A stretch of DNA of 64,000 nt from Pegoplata infirma (GCA_963921195.1 OY992536.1:89633007-89697006); one strand, 5' to 3'; shown: positions 1 to 11,964, counted from the first letter of the stretch. Notes: generated from the sequence alone by a model not told the origin. Numbers and translations: made by a program.

Positions 1-130
1 TTTCATAGTATTTATGAATAAATCATAATATGTGAAATTTAAGAATATTTAACATTTTTTCATAAATACTATGAAAAAGTTCAAAAATTTAATGAAAAAG
101 CTCATAACTTTTATGTATTTGTACATTAAT
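1..130. repeat. short inverted repeat around TTTCATAGTATTTATGA
   Basis: The first 17 bases recur as an exact reverse complement at 59-75, and looser versions (CATAA..ACTATGAA) follow up to about 140. This looks like the edge of a small palindromic repeat cut by the window start. No coding signal is seen. Confidence 0.6.
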
Positions 131-199
131 ACTATGAATTTCGTTCATTGGAAAATATTTTTTTTTTCTGTGTAAAAAATAAATGCATTTAATAACAGG

Positions 200-2640
200 T
201 TATGAATTTGCAGGAAAGTGTTTTAGAATTCGATTATTTTTCTAAGGAAATAGATTTGGGATTCTGAGAATTAAAAAAAAAACATATCTCAAGTCTAAGA
301 ATTATTCTATACGACGAATTTTTCTAAATAAATAAATCTAGTTTCGGTGGGAAAATTGCCAAAGTATCTAAGAGTTTTCTATTTGAAATCGTATCAGAAT
401 CTAAGAATTTTTACAATTTTTTTCCAAGAATGGAAAATTACTCAGAACCTCCGAATTTTTCTTTTGGGAAAATGTCTAATTGTAAGAATTATAATTTTTT
501 TTTTTAGCAAATGACTCAGAAAAATTTCAAAATTAAAAACCATTTCTTGATGAAACGTTTCTTAAATCTGATATTTTTTTAATCGAAAAATGTTTTCAGA
601 ATCTAGACTTTTACTATTGCAAAAATGGGACTTTTTCTCAATTTTTTTTTTTACTAATCAAAAAATTTTTTGCAGGGAACCTCTGGTCGTTTTTGAATCG
701 TTAATAAGGATTTTTATTGTTTATCTGTTGTTTATTTTGATTTTTCGATGTAAACATTTCCAAATTTAAAAAAAACTTATTCCTACAAAAAAGATTTAAG
801 TACTTAAGAAAATTTTTGATATTTTGAAAAATGTCAACTCAAGAAATTCTCAGGTTCTAAAGCATTTTTCTGACAGCAAACGACTCAGATTCTCAATAAT
901 TTTTCCAATAGAAAATATATCAAATTTCACGTTTATTCAAATAAATTTTCCTGATTTTGAAATTTTTCTGTGTCATTTGCTTAAAGAGATAGTATATCCC
1001 AATAGAAAAATTCAGAGGTTCTGAGGTATTTGGCTACAAAAAGCTTTTAGAATTTATAAAATTTTCCCGACAAAAAATTTCCATATTTAGAAAAATTCTT
1101 CGTATTGAAAAATTCTCCGATTTAGTGGCGTTTTCCCTATATAAAAGTTGTCAGGCTCTGAAGTTTTTTTATTCTTTTTTTCTACAGAAAAATTCTAAGA
1201 TACCGAAACGTTCAGGTTTTGAAGCACTACTTGTAAGACTTTAATGCCTTTTAAAGTTTTTTGAGGCGATTTCCTAGATTCTAAGAAATTTTTCTATAGA
1301 AAACTATATTTCTGAGACATTTTTTTTCAAACTTTAGAACTTTAGAAAAAGTTTAAGATTCTTAACCATTTTCTGTGACATATTTCATATTGAAAAGTCT
1401 GAGAATCTCAGAAAATTTTTCTACAAAAAATAAGATTCTGAGACATTTTACCTATAATTTTTCTATCTTACTCAGCTTCAGAGACATTTTACCTATAGAA
1501 AAAATCTCAGATTCAGGGCCTCAGAGATTTTATTACACAAAAAGTCTTAGATTCTGAGACATTTTTCAAAAAAAAAATTCAGAATCTAAGACACTTTCAC
1601 AGATTCTGTGATATTTTTCCTTAAAGTCTCAGTAATCTAAGGCATTTCTTCTGCGAATTTTTTCCTATAGAAAAAGATTATGTGACATTTTTCGTATAGA
1701 AAAATTCTCACATTCTGAGACATTTTTCCTATAGAAAATTTTTGAGATTCTTGGACATTTTTTCTGAGGAAAACTCTCCCATAATTTCCTTTTCTTTTTC
1801 CATTTCACCCATTTTCTTCTCTGATTTTTCCAAAGCAGAATTATCAGTTTTTTTCTAATAAAAAATTGTTCCTATAATAAATTCTCAGATTTATAGAAAA
1901 ATTGTTAGATTTCCCTATAAAAAAATTACGAGTTTATTCCAAAAGGAAAGTTCTGATTTTCCTAAAAAAAAACTTTAAAAAATTTACAAATTATTCCTAT
2001 CGAAAAAGCCTAAAATTTTTACAATAGAAAAATTCTCAAATTTTTCGTCTAGAAATTTCTTGTCTAGAAAAGTTCGCAAATTTTTTGTCGAGAAAAATTC
2101 AAGTATTTTTTCTAAAGAAAAATATTATGATATTATTCCGAAAGAAAAATTTTAACATTCCGATACATTTTTTCTTTAGAAAAATTTTAATATTCTTACG
2201 ACCGGATTCAAAATGACAAACGAGTGCCTAACATAGTGTCTAAATTTTTTTATTCGCAATTTTTAATAAGGGAAAGAAAGGCGCTCGATGGAAGTCGATC
2301 ATTTTATCATTATAATGAAGATAAAAGTATAATGACATCGATTGAAAAGCTTCATCTAGAAGAAAACATTATACAACAAAGATAGTAACTCGATGTTAGG
2401 CACTCGATTTTCATTTTGAATACGGCCGTTAGACTTTTATCATAGAAGAATTTCAATAAAAAATTTCTCCTATAGAAAAATTCGAATTTAACCTATGGAT
2501 TTCTTTTCAAATTTTAAATTTCAAATTTTATCATTCGGAGATATTTTTCCTTCAGAAAAATTTTAAGATCTTAGATTTTAAGATTTTCATAGAAAAAAAT
2601 TCTCAGAATTTTTCTTTTTCACTTTCTTTTTTCCCTCTCC
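200..2640. repeat. decayed 35-bp palindromic satellite
   Basis: Degenerate copies of a unit built from two palindromes, TCTGAG-type (CTCAGAATCTGAG) and TTTTTCTATAGAAAAA, are scattered through the stretch. They are clearest at about 1400-1740 (AGATTCTGAGACATTTTTC, CCTATAGAAAA). The same unit forms a well-kept array at 45365-46995. Small reading frames here are by-products of the repeat. A MITE interrupts it at about 2198-2430. Confidence 0.75.
2198..2430. mobile_element. MITE with ~35-bp terminal inverted repeats
   Basis: The left end reads ACGACCGGATTCAAAATGA and the right end, reverse-complemented, ACGGCCGTATTCAAAATGA. Both continue into an inverted GAGTGCCTAACAT. The element is about 232 bp, has no coding capacity and sits inside the decayed satellite. 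TA is present just outside or at both ends, so the duplication may be TA, but the exact boundary is uncertain by one or two bases. Confidence 0.65.
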
Positions 2641-2790
2641 TTTCCTTTTCTTTTTTTTGTCTTTTTTTCTTTTTTTTCGAATTCGGTTTAAGGGCGGGGG
2701 GGGGGGGGGGGGGGGGGAATTTCCTTTCCCCCCGTGGATCGGCGCCTGCTAGAATGTTGGTTTTTTTTTTTTTTTTTTTTTAATTTGCAA
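2630..2790. repeat. homopolymer and pyrimidine tracts (G22, T21)
   Basis: A pyrimidine-rich stretch is followed by an uninterrupted G run at 2696-2717 and a T run at 2761-2781. Long G runs are rare in this AT-rich window. Tract lengths in assembled sequence may be inaccurate. Confidence 0.8.
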
Positions 2791-2932
2791 ATAACCTAAT
2801 CACATACAACATACACTCAATGATGAATATGAATGAGATACCATATTATCCCGACATGACCCAACAAACAGAAAATTAATTTTTAAATGGCATGCAAGAC
2901 CATGAACACTTAATTTAAACTAAATACTACAT

Positions 2933-3744
2933 TCACAGATATTCTGAAACACCAAACTTACCAGGTGTTGTAAAACCTTCTTGTATCTTATAGATTTCAT
3001 TTAAATCACGAGCACTACACAAAGGTGTATCCACCTGAGTTGTTTCATTGAAACGAGCATAATCGACTTCATAGGCCTGACGATCTTTGCTATAGACAAC
3101 CACTGGATCAAAACGATGACCCCATAATATTTCAGTGTTAATATAACTGGAACGAGCTTGAGTCGATTGACCAGTCGACTCGACAGTACCCTCGAGTATG
3201 ACAATAATTTCAAATTTATCTTGTAAAACATCAGTAGCTGACATATTGTACAAAGGAGAATTTTCATCAATTTTATGCTCAATCACCATGGGCCATATAA
3301 AGAAAATATCAGAACCACATTCATCGGCACCAATTTCTAAGTCGGTGAAATGTTGTGTCATAACTTCACCCTCTTTGGTGGTGCGAGTACGTATAAGTGT
3401 GGCCTTAACCCCAGCACCAATAATATGCGATTTACGCATGTCACCTACGCGGAACATAAGACTTAAACCACCATCCCTTTGACATATAACAGCATGTTTC
3501 GAGAATAATAAAGTTTGGGCACGTTGTTTGGCTCGAGTCATTTTAGCAAAAACTATACCAGCCATAAATGCTGAAGACATTACACCATATATCGATTGGA
3601 AACACATCATAAAAATAGCCTCTGGACATTCTTCGGAAGTTGTGCGTACACCATAACCAATGGTGTGCTGAGTTTCAATGGAAAATAAGAAACATGAAGT
3701 GAAACCATTAATGGCCGAGACACAAGGCTGCCAGCCACTATCCT
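2933..3744 (-). CDS. Irk: Kir channel exon 3: pore, M2 and cytoplasmic domain
   Basis: This is the last visible coding exon of an inwardly rectifying K+ channel. The acceptor TTTCAG ends at 3745; two bases complete a Glu codon begun in exon 2. The exon encodes the pore helix, the K+ selectivity filter TIGYG (about residues 211-215 of the longer form), the M2 helix and the cytoplasmic Kir domain. A Cys before the pore helix and one after the filter match the conserved extracellular disulphide. The RVGDMRKSH segment corresponds to the PIP2-contact region of the family. At the position of the Kir2.1 rectification aspartate (D172) there is Ser, which by family knowledge suggests weak rectification unless cytoplasmic acids compensate. 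Kir subunits assemble as plasma-membrane tetramers. The frame ends in TGA at 2935-2933, but a strong donor lies nine codons earlier, so the true C-terminus is uncertain. The fly paralogue (Irk1 or Irk2 type) is not resolved. Confidence 0.95.
2956..2963 (-). promoter_or_regulatory. Irk: possible splice donor before the Irk stop codon
   Basis: The minus strand reads CTG|GTAAGT with GT at 2961-2960, a near-perfect donor, placed after the conserved EGFTTPG segment and nine codons before the stop. If used, the C-terminal tail would come from exons left of this window. If retained, the protein ends in SEYL. The sequence alone cannot decide. Confidence 0.55.
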
Positions 3745-3807
3745 CTGAAAGGAAAATAAATTAATTTTATATGAAGAATTTCTTCCCTACATGTATGTTA
3801 AACTCAC
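3745..3807 (-). other. Irk: 63-bp intron of Irk
   Basis: Donor G|GTGAGT at 3807-3806 and acceptor TTTCAG ending at 3745 join ...HNQ to E-DSGWQPC in frame. Introns of about 60 bp are typical of flies. Confidence 0.95.
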
Positions 3808-4082
3808 CTTGATTATGGGGTAAATGTAATTCCTCTAAATCACCATGAGTATACATTATAAGCCACCATAAGACAGCAAATATTAACCAGGATAATATGA
3901 AAGATAATGCAAATGCCAAAAGAGTCCAACGCCATTGTGAGTCCACCAATGTGGTGTACATATCTTGAAGAAACCGTAAACGTCTTCGGGTCAGATTCTT
4001 TTGTAGCACATTGCAGTCGCCATTTTTGAATACAGCTCGTCGTCTCACTTTACGCATACTACCGGGACGGTAGTTGCGTGAT
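3808..4082 (-). CDS. Irk: Kir channel exon 2: N-terminal cytoplasmic segment and M1
   Basis: This exon encodes 91 complete codons plus shared bases at each end. The acceptor TTTTACAG ends at 4083 and the donor is at 3807. It starts SRNYRPG, continues through a basic stretch and the slide-helix segment (LTRRRLRFLQDMYTTL), then the first transmembrane helix M1 (about residues 142-169, rich in Trp, Leu, Ile, Phe) and the extracellular turret ending HNQ. In Kir channels the slide helix and M1 link cytoplasmic gating to the pore. The single base before the first full codon requires the upstream exon to contribute two bases, which both candidate first exons do. An ATG further upstream in the same frame (4150) lies in intron sequence and is not the start. 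Confidence 0.95.
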
Positions 4083-4189
4083 CTGTAAAAGAAAATATAG
4101 TTAAAATTAATGATAATATGAAATAAATAACACGCCCGCCGGAACTTCATTACCGGTAATATTAAATACCGGATTTATAAAAGTATCAA

Positions 4190-7100
4190 GCTTGGAGTCC
4201 CGATTTTAAAAATTATGTTATTTCTGCTGGAGGACCATTCCAGAATGTTTTTTAACCGAAGAATCATATATTCAATATTTAAAGTTTTTACGACCATTAT
4301 GTTAGGATATACAAAAAGTAAAAAATTTTTACCCGTTTAGAAACAGAATTTCCAAAATGTACATTTTTCAGAATAATTTGTTTCAATGAAGAATCCTATA
4401 TTCCAAATTTCAAGTAACTAGGATCATTATTTCCTGAATATGAAAAGTACCAAAAGCACACTTTTTTAAAAAAGTACTTTTTCCAGAATGTTTTTCACCA
4501 TAGGATCCTACATTCCAAATTTCAAGTTTCTAGAACCATTATTTCGAGAAATATAAAAAAGTACCGAAAGTACACTTTTTTACTCCTTTTACACCTCTTA
4601 GTAACGGAATTTTCAGAAAACATAAGTACCAACGGAATTTTCAATAAGTACCTTATCCAGAATGTTTCTTTCACCGAAGGATTCTACATTTCAAATTTCA
4701 AAATTTTAGAACCATTATTTCAGGAAATGAAAAAAGTACCAAAAGTACACTTTTTTACCCCCTTAAATCAACATTCACAATTTCAAGTATCTAAGACCAT
4801 ATGGAAATATGATAGTACCAAAAGTACAATTTTTTACCGGTTTAAACCCACTTGGAGACGGCATTTTCAAAAAGTATTTTTTTCGGAATATTTTTTTCAC
4901 CGAAGGATCCTACATTCCAAACTTTAAGATTCTGGGGCCATTATTTCAGGATATATAAGAAGTACCAAAAGTACACTTTTTATCCATTTTACCCCCTAAG
5001 AAATGGAATTTTCAAAAAGTACTTTTTCCATAATGTTTTTTTCACCGAAGAATCGTCATTCTAAAATTTAAGTGTCTAGGATCATTATGTCAAAATATAT
5101 AAAAAGTACCAAAAGTACACTTTTTTACGCCTTTACGACCCTTAGAAACGGAATTTACAAAAATACTTTTTGTATAATGTTTTTTTTTTCACTGAAAGAT
5201 CCATTATTTCAGATATCATGTTTCTGGGATAATTATTTTAGTATATATACCGGAATTTTGAAAAAGTACTTTTTGCAGAATGTTTTTTTCACTGAAGGAT
5301 CCAACATTCCAAATTTCAAGTACCACCTACATTATTTCAAGAAATAAAAAAAAGTACCGAAAATTTTCAATTTCTACCTACATAATTTCAAGAAAAGTAC
5401 TGAAAGAACACTATTTACCTATTTTACCCCTTAAAATCAACATTCGCAAAAACCCGGCTTAGTGATTCTATTTTCCAAGAGGTATACATACATGTAAAAT
5501 TCCAATATGCATAAATATAACTATTTTTTTACCCTTTTACACCCCTTTGTAACGGAATTTTCAAAAAGTACTTTTTCCATAATATTTTTTTTTTCACCGA
5601 AGAATCCTACATTCCATATTTCAGAATCCTACATTCCATATTTTTTGGTTTCACGATTTATAAAAAGTACCAAAAGTACACTTTCTTACCCCTTTTACCC
5701 CTAAGAAACAAAATTTCCAAAAAGTACTTTTTCAGAAATATTTTTTATTTTTTTTTTCACCAAAGGATCCTTCATTCCAAATTTCAGTTGTCTAGGATCA
5801 TTATATCAGGAAATATTAAAAGTACCAAAATTACACTTTTTTACCCGTTTTACTACTCTTAGGAACGGAATTTTCAAAAAGAAAATTTTTCCTAATTTTA
5901 AGTTGCTATGATCGTTATTTCAGGGAATGCAAAAAGTACCTTTTTGCCCCCTTTGTATAAACATTGGCAAAAACCCAGCCTTGGTGGATCTATATTCCGG
6001 GAGGTGAACCTACATTTGAAATTCCAAGTTTCTAGAATCATTAGTTCAGGAGATATAAAAAGTACCAAAAGTGTACTTTTTCACCCTTTTTAGCCCCTCA
6101 GGGTCAACATTTCAAGTTCCTATGACCATTATTTCAGACAATATAAAAAATACCAAAAGTACTATTTTTTACCCTTTTGACATCCCTTAGAAACAAAATT
6201 TTCAAAAAGTACTTTTTCCAGAATATTTTTTTATCGAAGAATTCTACATTCCAAATTTCAAGTTTCTGGAAACATTATTTTAATACATATAAAAAGTACC
6301 AAAAGTACACTTAACCGTTTTTACCCCTAAGAAAGGGAATTTTTAAAAAGTACTTTTCCGAAATAGTTATTTCAGCAAAGATCTTACATTCCAAATTTCA
6401 AGAGTCTAGGATCATTATATCAGGAAATAAAAAAAGTACCAAAAGTACAACTTTTTACCCGTTTTACTACCCTCATAAACGGAATTTTCAAAAAGTAACT
6501 CTTCCAGAATGTTTTTTTTTTTTTTACCAAGGGATCGTACATTCCAAATTACACGTTGTTACAACCATTATTTCAGGGAATAAAAAACAAGTACCAAAAA
6601 TACCAAATTTTTACCCTTTTAGTCTTCTTACAAGGGAAGTATCTCAACCCTTATGAACCGATTTGCCTGAAACTTAAAATATATATAAAAGAGACGATTT
6701 TAAGGTTGGGGTGTCTCGTCTTATCGGCCATATCAGTGTTTCAAAATTTCGTCCCCTTATGAAACAATGTGGACCTCTGGTAAAATTTCGATAACTACCG
6801 AACTAACAGGAATATCCTCTAGACCAAAAATACGTGTCGACTTAAATTTTATAAAGATTATTTCGTATGGACATCATAGGTCTATGTCTTCATATAAATA
6901 CCCCTGAAAATTTACAAATTTTCATGATAAAAGTATTTAACAAAGCCAAATTTTTACAAGGTTATGCCACCGTTGGATAGGTATTAAAAAAACCTTTCTT
7001 CTCATATGTAAATATCATATAGTTTCTTAAAAAGAAATGGCTGAAAAATCCAAAAAGCTATGTTTTCGACATTTTTTCACCCATGTTTTGAACCCTTAAA

Positions 7101-7450
7101 TCCGCGATATGGCCGAAAAGCCGAGACACCCCAACCTTAGAATTGTCTCTTTTATATATAATTTACGTTTCATGCAAATCGGTTCATAAGGGTTGAGATA
7201 CTTCCCTTGTTAGTATAAATATAGATAAAAACACAGCATTGGTGGATCTACATTCCGGGAGGTGAACCTACATTTGAAATTTCAAGTTTCTACCATTATT
7301 TCAGGAGATATAAAAAGTACCAAAAGTACACTTTTGGTACTTTTGACCCCCTCAGGGTCAATATCGGCAAACATTCAGCCTTAGTGGATCTATATTCCGG
7401 GAGGTGAACCTCCAATCCAAATTTCAAGTATAGATTGACCAAAAACTTAG
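4190..7450. repeat. satellite A, ~105-145-bp tandem unit
   Basis: Tandem diverged units carry the recurring words GGAATTTTCAAAAAGTACTTTTT, CACCGAAGGATCCTACATTCC, AAATTTCAAG, ACCATTATTTCAGG, AAAAGTACCAAAAGTACAC and TTTTACCC in fixed order. Spacing between CCATTATTTC words is roughly 105-145 bp. The array is interrupted by the MITE at 6631-7209 and ends in partial copies near 7440. Short frames seen inside are shadows of the repeat. The same family recurs at 34085-34196 and 36368-37434. Confidence 0.9.
6631..7209. mobile_element. PIF/Harbinger-like MITE, TTA duplication
   Basis: The termini are inverted copies starting CAAGGGAAGTATCTCAACCC and match for about 100 bp with few differences. TTA flanks both sides (6628-6630 and 7210-7212). 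A 3-bp TTA/TAA duplication is characteristic of PIF/Harbinger. The element is 579 bp, non-coding, and inserted in satellite A. Confidence 0.85.
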
Positions 7451-7853
7451 GTTCTGAATTTTTATTTCCTAAAAATGAAATCTTTCAGAATGAGTATTCC
7501 AAACATTGATTTGTCTATTTGACTTGTGACGAAATTTAACAGTAGTATTAATAAAGTTATTTTACTTCTGATGCCTTAAAGTATGCAACTTTTTCTTAAC
7601 GTATTAAATAATTCTGTGGATCTTAACTATTGATAGGGTGTCACACATTATAAAGAGAAACCACAATCGTTAAAATTAATAATTTTAAAAATTAAATAAA
7701 GTAGAGATAGTTATGTTTTTCCAACTAGAGACGGGATGGGAATAGAGTAACCTAAACCGAACCCGAAAACCGGTGAGCCGGTTTTTTTCATTTTCAAAAA
7801 GCCGACCGGTTTCGGTTCTAATTTAAATTCGGTTTTTCAAAAACGGTATTTTT
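7451..7853. other. spacer with CCGGTTT-rich stretch
   Basis: No gene is seen. From about 7735 a hAT-like end (CTAGAGACGGGATGGG) leads into short CCGGTT/AACCGG words that abut the pentanucleotide tract. It may be the left end of a hAT MITE whose other end is lost. Confidence 0.4.
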
Positions 7854-9108
7854 AAAATAAAATAAAATAAAATAAAATAAAATAAAATAAAATAAAATAA
7901 AATAAAATAAAATAAAATTAAATAAAATAAAATAAAATAAAATAAAATAAAATAAAATAAAATAAAATAAAATAAAATAAAATAAAATAAAATAAAATAA
8001 AATAAAATAAAATAAAATAAAATAAAATAAAATAAAATAAAATAAAATAAAATAAAATAAAATAAAATAAAATAAAATAAAATAAAATAAAATAAAATAA
8101 AATAAAATAAAATAAAATAAAATAAAATAAAATAAAATAAAATAAAATAAAATAAAATAAAATAAAATAAAATAAAATAAAATAAAATAAAATAAAATAA
8201 AATAAAATAAAATAAAATAAAATAAAATAAAATAAAATAAAATAAAATAAAATAAAATAAAATAAAATAAAATAAAATAAAATAAAATAAAATAAAATAA
8301 AATAAAATAAAATAAAATAAAATAAAATAAAATAAAATAAAATAAAATAAAATAAAATAAAATAAAATAAAATAAAATAAAATAAAATAAAATAAAATAA
8401 AATAAAATAAAATAAAATAAAATAAAATAAAATAAAATAAAATAAAATAAAATAAAATAAAATAAAATAAAATAAAATAAAATAAAATAAAATAAAATAA
8501 AATAAAATAAAATAAAATAAAATAAAATAAAATAAAATAAAATAAAATAAAATAAAATAAAATAAAATAAAATAAAATAAAATAAAATAAAATAAAATAA
8601 AATAAAATAAAATAAAATAAAATAAAATAAAATAAAATAAAATAAAATAAAATAAAATAAAATAAAATAAAATAAAATAAAATAAAATAAAATAAAATAA
8701 AATAAAATAAAATAAAATAAAATAAAATAAAATAAAATAAAATAAAATAAAATAAAATAAAATAAAATAAAATAAAATAAAATAAAATAAAATAAAATAA
8801 AATAAAATAAAATAAAATAAAATAAAATAAAATAAAATAAAATAAAATAAAATAAAATAAAATAAAATAAAATAAAATAAAATAAAATAAAATAAAATAA
8901 AATAAAATAAAATAAAATAAAATAAAATAAAATAAAATAAAATAAAATAAAATAAAATAAAATAAAATAAAATAAAATAAAATAAAATAAAATAAAATAA
9001 AATAAAATAAAATAAAATAAAATAAAATAAAATAAAATAAAATAAAATAAAATAAAATAAAATAAAATAAAATAAAATAAAATAAAATAAAATAAAATAA
9101 AATAAAAT
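7854..9108. repeat. (AAAAT)n microsatellite, ~250 copies
   Basis: About 1.25 kb of the pentanucleotide AAAAT (written AATAA/ATAAA in other phases) is nearly free of interruptions. One variant (AAAATTAAAT) lies near 7916. The real length is likely variable or uncertain in assembly. Confidence 0.95.
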
Positions 9109-9501
9109 TAAAAAAATAAATAAAATAAACTACTTTCAGAATTAATCGATCTGGTCCATGTGTACAAAAGTGTGTCAGACGGTGTAATATACTATTTAGT
9201 TGTGGGAATTTATAATCTTGTCCTTTACACTTTGTATTCTAATTATTCTGAAATCAGGAACGCGAAGAAAAAAATTATATATTAAAAGACTTAAAATTTT
9301 ATTGAACAATTTATTAGTGTGGCTCAGTTTATTTTCCACCCACTGTTTTTCACATTGTATGAGTGACAATGCATCTTGCACTTGACTTACTGACATTAGT
9401 CTGGTAAAACAAAAAAAAAAAAAACATTAGTAAATGTGTAAGTGATAAATTGGCAAATAGAATGACATTCATAAATTTAGTACAATGTTAATTAGTGTTG
9501 A
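9109..9501. other. spacer between the (AAAAT)n tract and the hAT element
   Basis: No gene is seen. At 9150-9195 the sequence matches, in inverse, the terminal region of the element at 14458-15516 (CATGTGTACAAAAGTGTGTC..GGTGTAA), so it probably holds one end of a related element. Confidence 0.45.
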
Positions 9502-9999
9502 TTGTTGAGCATAAGCGTAGCTAGACCATTATTCTGGGGTGGGCAAAAGCCCCCCCCCCCCCCCCTTCCAAAAAAAAAAAATTTTTTTTTATAAAAATAA
9601 TATTAAAACAAAACTAAAAATTATATAACAAGAAATCGCAAAAAAATATTTATAGAAAATTAAACGTAACTACTATTTTCGTAAAAAATATATAAATAAT
9701 AACACTACTCTACACGGTTTATGCACAGCCATGTTAAATATATTTTCTAACGTATTTTGGCCTCCTAAACACGAATTTGTCATCAGAAAAGTTTTATCGA
9801 ATCGCCTTCTCGAATCCGAAAAGATTTTTAATATCGAAAAAGTGTATGTTAAAGTTATTCATATTTTTTTTATTTTAACTTAGTCTGCAAAAATTAAAAA
9901 TGTCTATATCTCGAGAAGGCGATTTGATACAATTTTTCTGATGTCAAATTCCTGTTTGGGAGGCAAAAATTTTCAGGAAATTTGTTTTAATCTATTTTC

Positions 10000-10600
10000 A
10001 TACCCTCCACTTAGTGATAGAGGGTATATATAAGTTTGTCATTCCGTTTGTAACTCATCGAAATATTGGTCTGGGACCCCATAAAGTATATATATTCATG
10101 ATGCCCGATCGATTTTAAGACATTCTAGCGATGTCCGTCTGTCTGTCTGTCTGTGGAAAATGCTGTCGCGGACAAAATATTGCACAGAGATGACTGAAAC
10201 TTAACATATATATTGGAAGTTCTCCCGAGAAGTTCGGTATTGCATTTGAGCGATATCGGTTCAGCGGTTCAAAAGTTATGAACGAAAATGTAAGCACACC
10301 TCAAAAATTTCAGTACATTCAACATAACCTAAAAATACAAAATGCTTTAATTCGGCTTCTGGTTGACATATGTGAACATAATTGAACACCAAACGGTATT
10401 TAAACAAGTACGAACATATTTTTTGAAAAAAGAAGAAAAAAATCGCGGATTTTTTTTTTTTACCAAAATTTTTTTTCGCGGAAATTTTTTTTTCAAAAGT
10501 AATTTCCTTTTAAATAAAGTTTTTTGCAATAATCTTTTTGAAATTGTGGAGGGTATCACTACATTCGGCAAGGCCGAATTTAACTTTTTTACTTGTTTTT
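10000..10600 (+). mobile_element. DINE-1/HINE-type Helentron element
   Basis: It begins ATACCCTCC with a short inverted terminal motif (GAGGGTATA). It has the conserved TTTGTCATTCCGTTTG and ACCCCATAAAGTATATATAT blocks, a (GTCT)n tract at about 10136-10154, and ends with the hairpin TTCGGCAAGGCCGAA (10564-10578) followed by ACTTGT. This order is the known architecture of fly DINE-1/mini-me elements, which are non-autonomous Helentrons. No coding capacity. Confidence 0.8.
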
Positions 10601-11173
10601 TTTTAATTTTACCAAAAAAATTGGTACGAAAAAATGTATGAAAAAATATATGCAAATTTGGTTCAAAACTTTGATTTCTTTTCCAAATATTTCTGGGTAT
10701 ACATAATGGATTTTAACCACAAGTTCTTTTTATTGAAGTGTCTTCTTTACATATCTGCTTTGAACAGGAAATTTCTTGCAGAATTTGGATAGTTATAATG
10801 ATATAACAATAAAAAGTACATTTTGAATTTTCTTATTGTGTCCTCATCGTACTGAGACCGGATTTCTGACAAAAGTTAGGTAATTTTGTTGGGAATTCGA
10901 ATAAAAAAACGTATAAAAACTTTTCAAATATTAAAACATTTGTCAGTTTTGTGGGCTTGGTCCATAAAAACTAAAAATGCCTTTATCTCGAGAAGGCGAT
11001 TTTATACCACTTTTCTGATGACAGATTCGTATTTAGGAGGCAAAAAAAAAGTTCTAAATGTACCCTAGAACTCTGTGCAAAAAAAAAGATTTTGTCGAGT
11101 AGTGTAGTTAGTATATTAAAGTCCATTTATAATGGAAAGAGTTATTAAAACGTTATATTTCTATTTTTTTTTT

Positions 11174-11359
11174 TCACAAAATAACGTTTAATACTTCTTC
11201 TGAATCTATTTTATATTTAACTATTTCATTTTTAATATTAAAAACTTCTAAATTTGAAAATCGTTCCTGAAGCATTGCACTTCGTAACCATGTTTTTATT
11301 CGACACATAGTTAAGAAACTTCATTCACAACTAGCACTAATAGGAAGGTTTATTGGTAC
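11174..11359 (-). pseudogene. hAT transposase C-terminal (dimerisation) relic
   Basis: The minus strand reads about 61 codons in one frame starting near VPINLPISASCE, then the S-F-x-T-M-x-R-I-K-T-W-L-R pattern and a downstream Leu/Ile-rich helix to a TGA stop at 11176-11174. This matches the conserved end of hAT transposases (the hATC dimerisation region). One in-frame TGA at 11323-11321 replaces the usual Arg after SASCE, and the rest of the transposase is missing, so it is non-functional. It confirms the superfamily inferred from the ends at 9510 and 11534. Confidence 0.75.
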
Positions 11360-11542
11360 TTATAAAAGTTTGGATAAATATTTCTGTCAATATTGGATTT
11401 TATCATATCAAAGTTTAATCAAAAAAAAAAGGAAAATTGTCTGGGGTGGGCTAAATGGAAAAATGTCTGGGGTGGGCTAAATCGGGTCTAGGGTGGGCTT
11501 TGCCCACCCCAGCTCCCCCCTTTCTACGCCTATGTTGTTGAG

Positions 11543-11964
11543 GAAAAAATTAAAGTTTTTAAATTATGAAAAACATAGTTATGTAAAAGCTAGACGTAGC
11601 TGGATTAAATAAAAATATCATTTACAACGATAAATTTACGTATAAAACAAAATTTTGTAATTCGTGGTCAAGGTTTACAAATTTTTAGTAGAGATGATAC
11701 AATAAATCAAATTGTGGTCCTGTACTGTTGAAAAACATGCCTACCAAAGTGCATAATTATTAGGTTATCAGGGTTGTATTCAAAGCATTTTCCAGAACGG
11801 AGGCACATATGTTTCTTAATGTTTTCATTTTCGTATGTTTTAAAGAAAAAAACTAAAACAAAGCATATAAAAACTTAAATAAATTTAATAAGAAGAAAAT
11901 GTTAAGTCAAAAATATAAAAAAGAAAAACAATGGAGTCTTGATTACATACTACTCTGTAGTATA
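11543..11964. other. spacer, nothing recognised
   Basis: AT-rich sequence with no gene, tandem repeat or clear inverted repeat that I can identify. Confidence 0.5.

Larger units (their letters stand above)
9510..11534 (-). mobile_element. hAT transposon remnant
   Basis: The ends are CATAAGCGTAG and, reverse-complemented, CATAGGCGTAG, followed by similar CTGGGGTGGGC blocks. An exact 8-bp duplication TTGTTGAG flanks it (9502-9509, 11535-11542) and fits the hAT target pattern nTnnnnAn. A transposase C-terminal relic lies inside at 11174-11359, and a Helentron-type element has inserted at 10000-10600. It is 2025 bp in all and defective. Confidence 0.85.

Noticed and set aside
2696..2717. G22 run as a G-quadruplex control element of Irk
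   Set aside because: It lies beyond the visible stop in repeat DNA and may be inflated by assembly; nothing ties it to the gene.
3767..4150. ATG at 4150 as the start of Irk exon 2
   Set aside because: A TTTTACAG acceptor follows it, and exons 1A and 1B join in phase at 4082, so the upstream codons are intronic.
4727..5704. Series of small plus-strand frames with recurring FSPKDPTF-like words
   Set aside because: They are translations of satellite A units, repeat in step with the unit and have no consistent start or homology.
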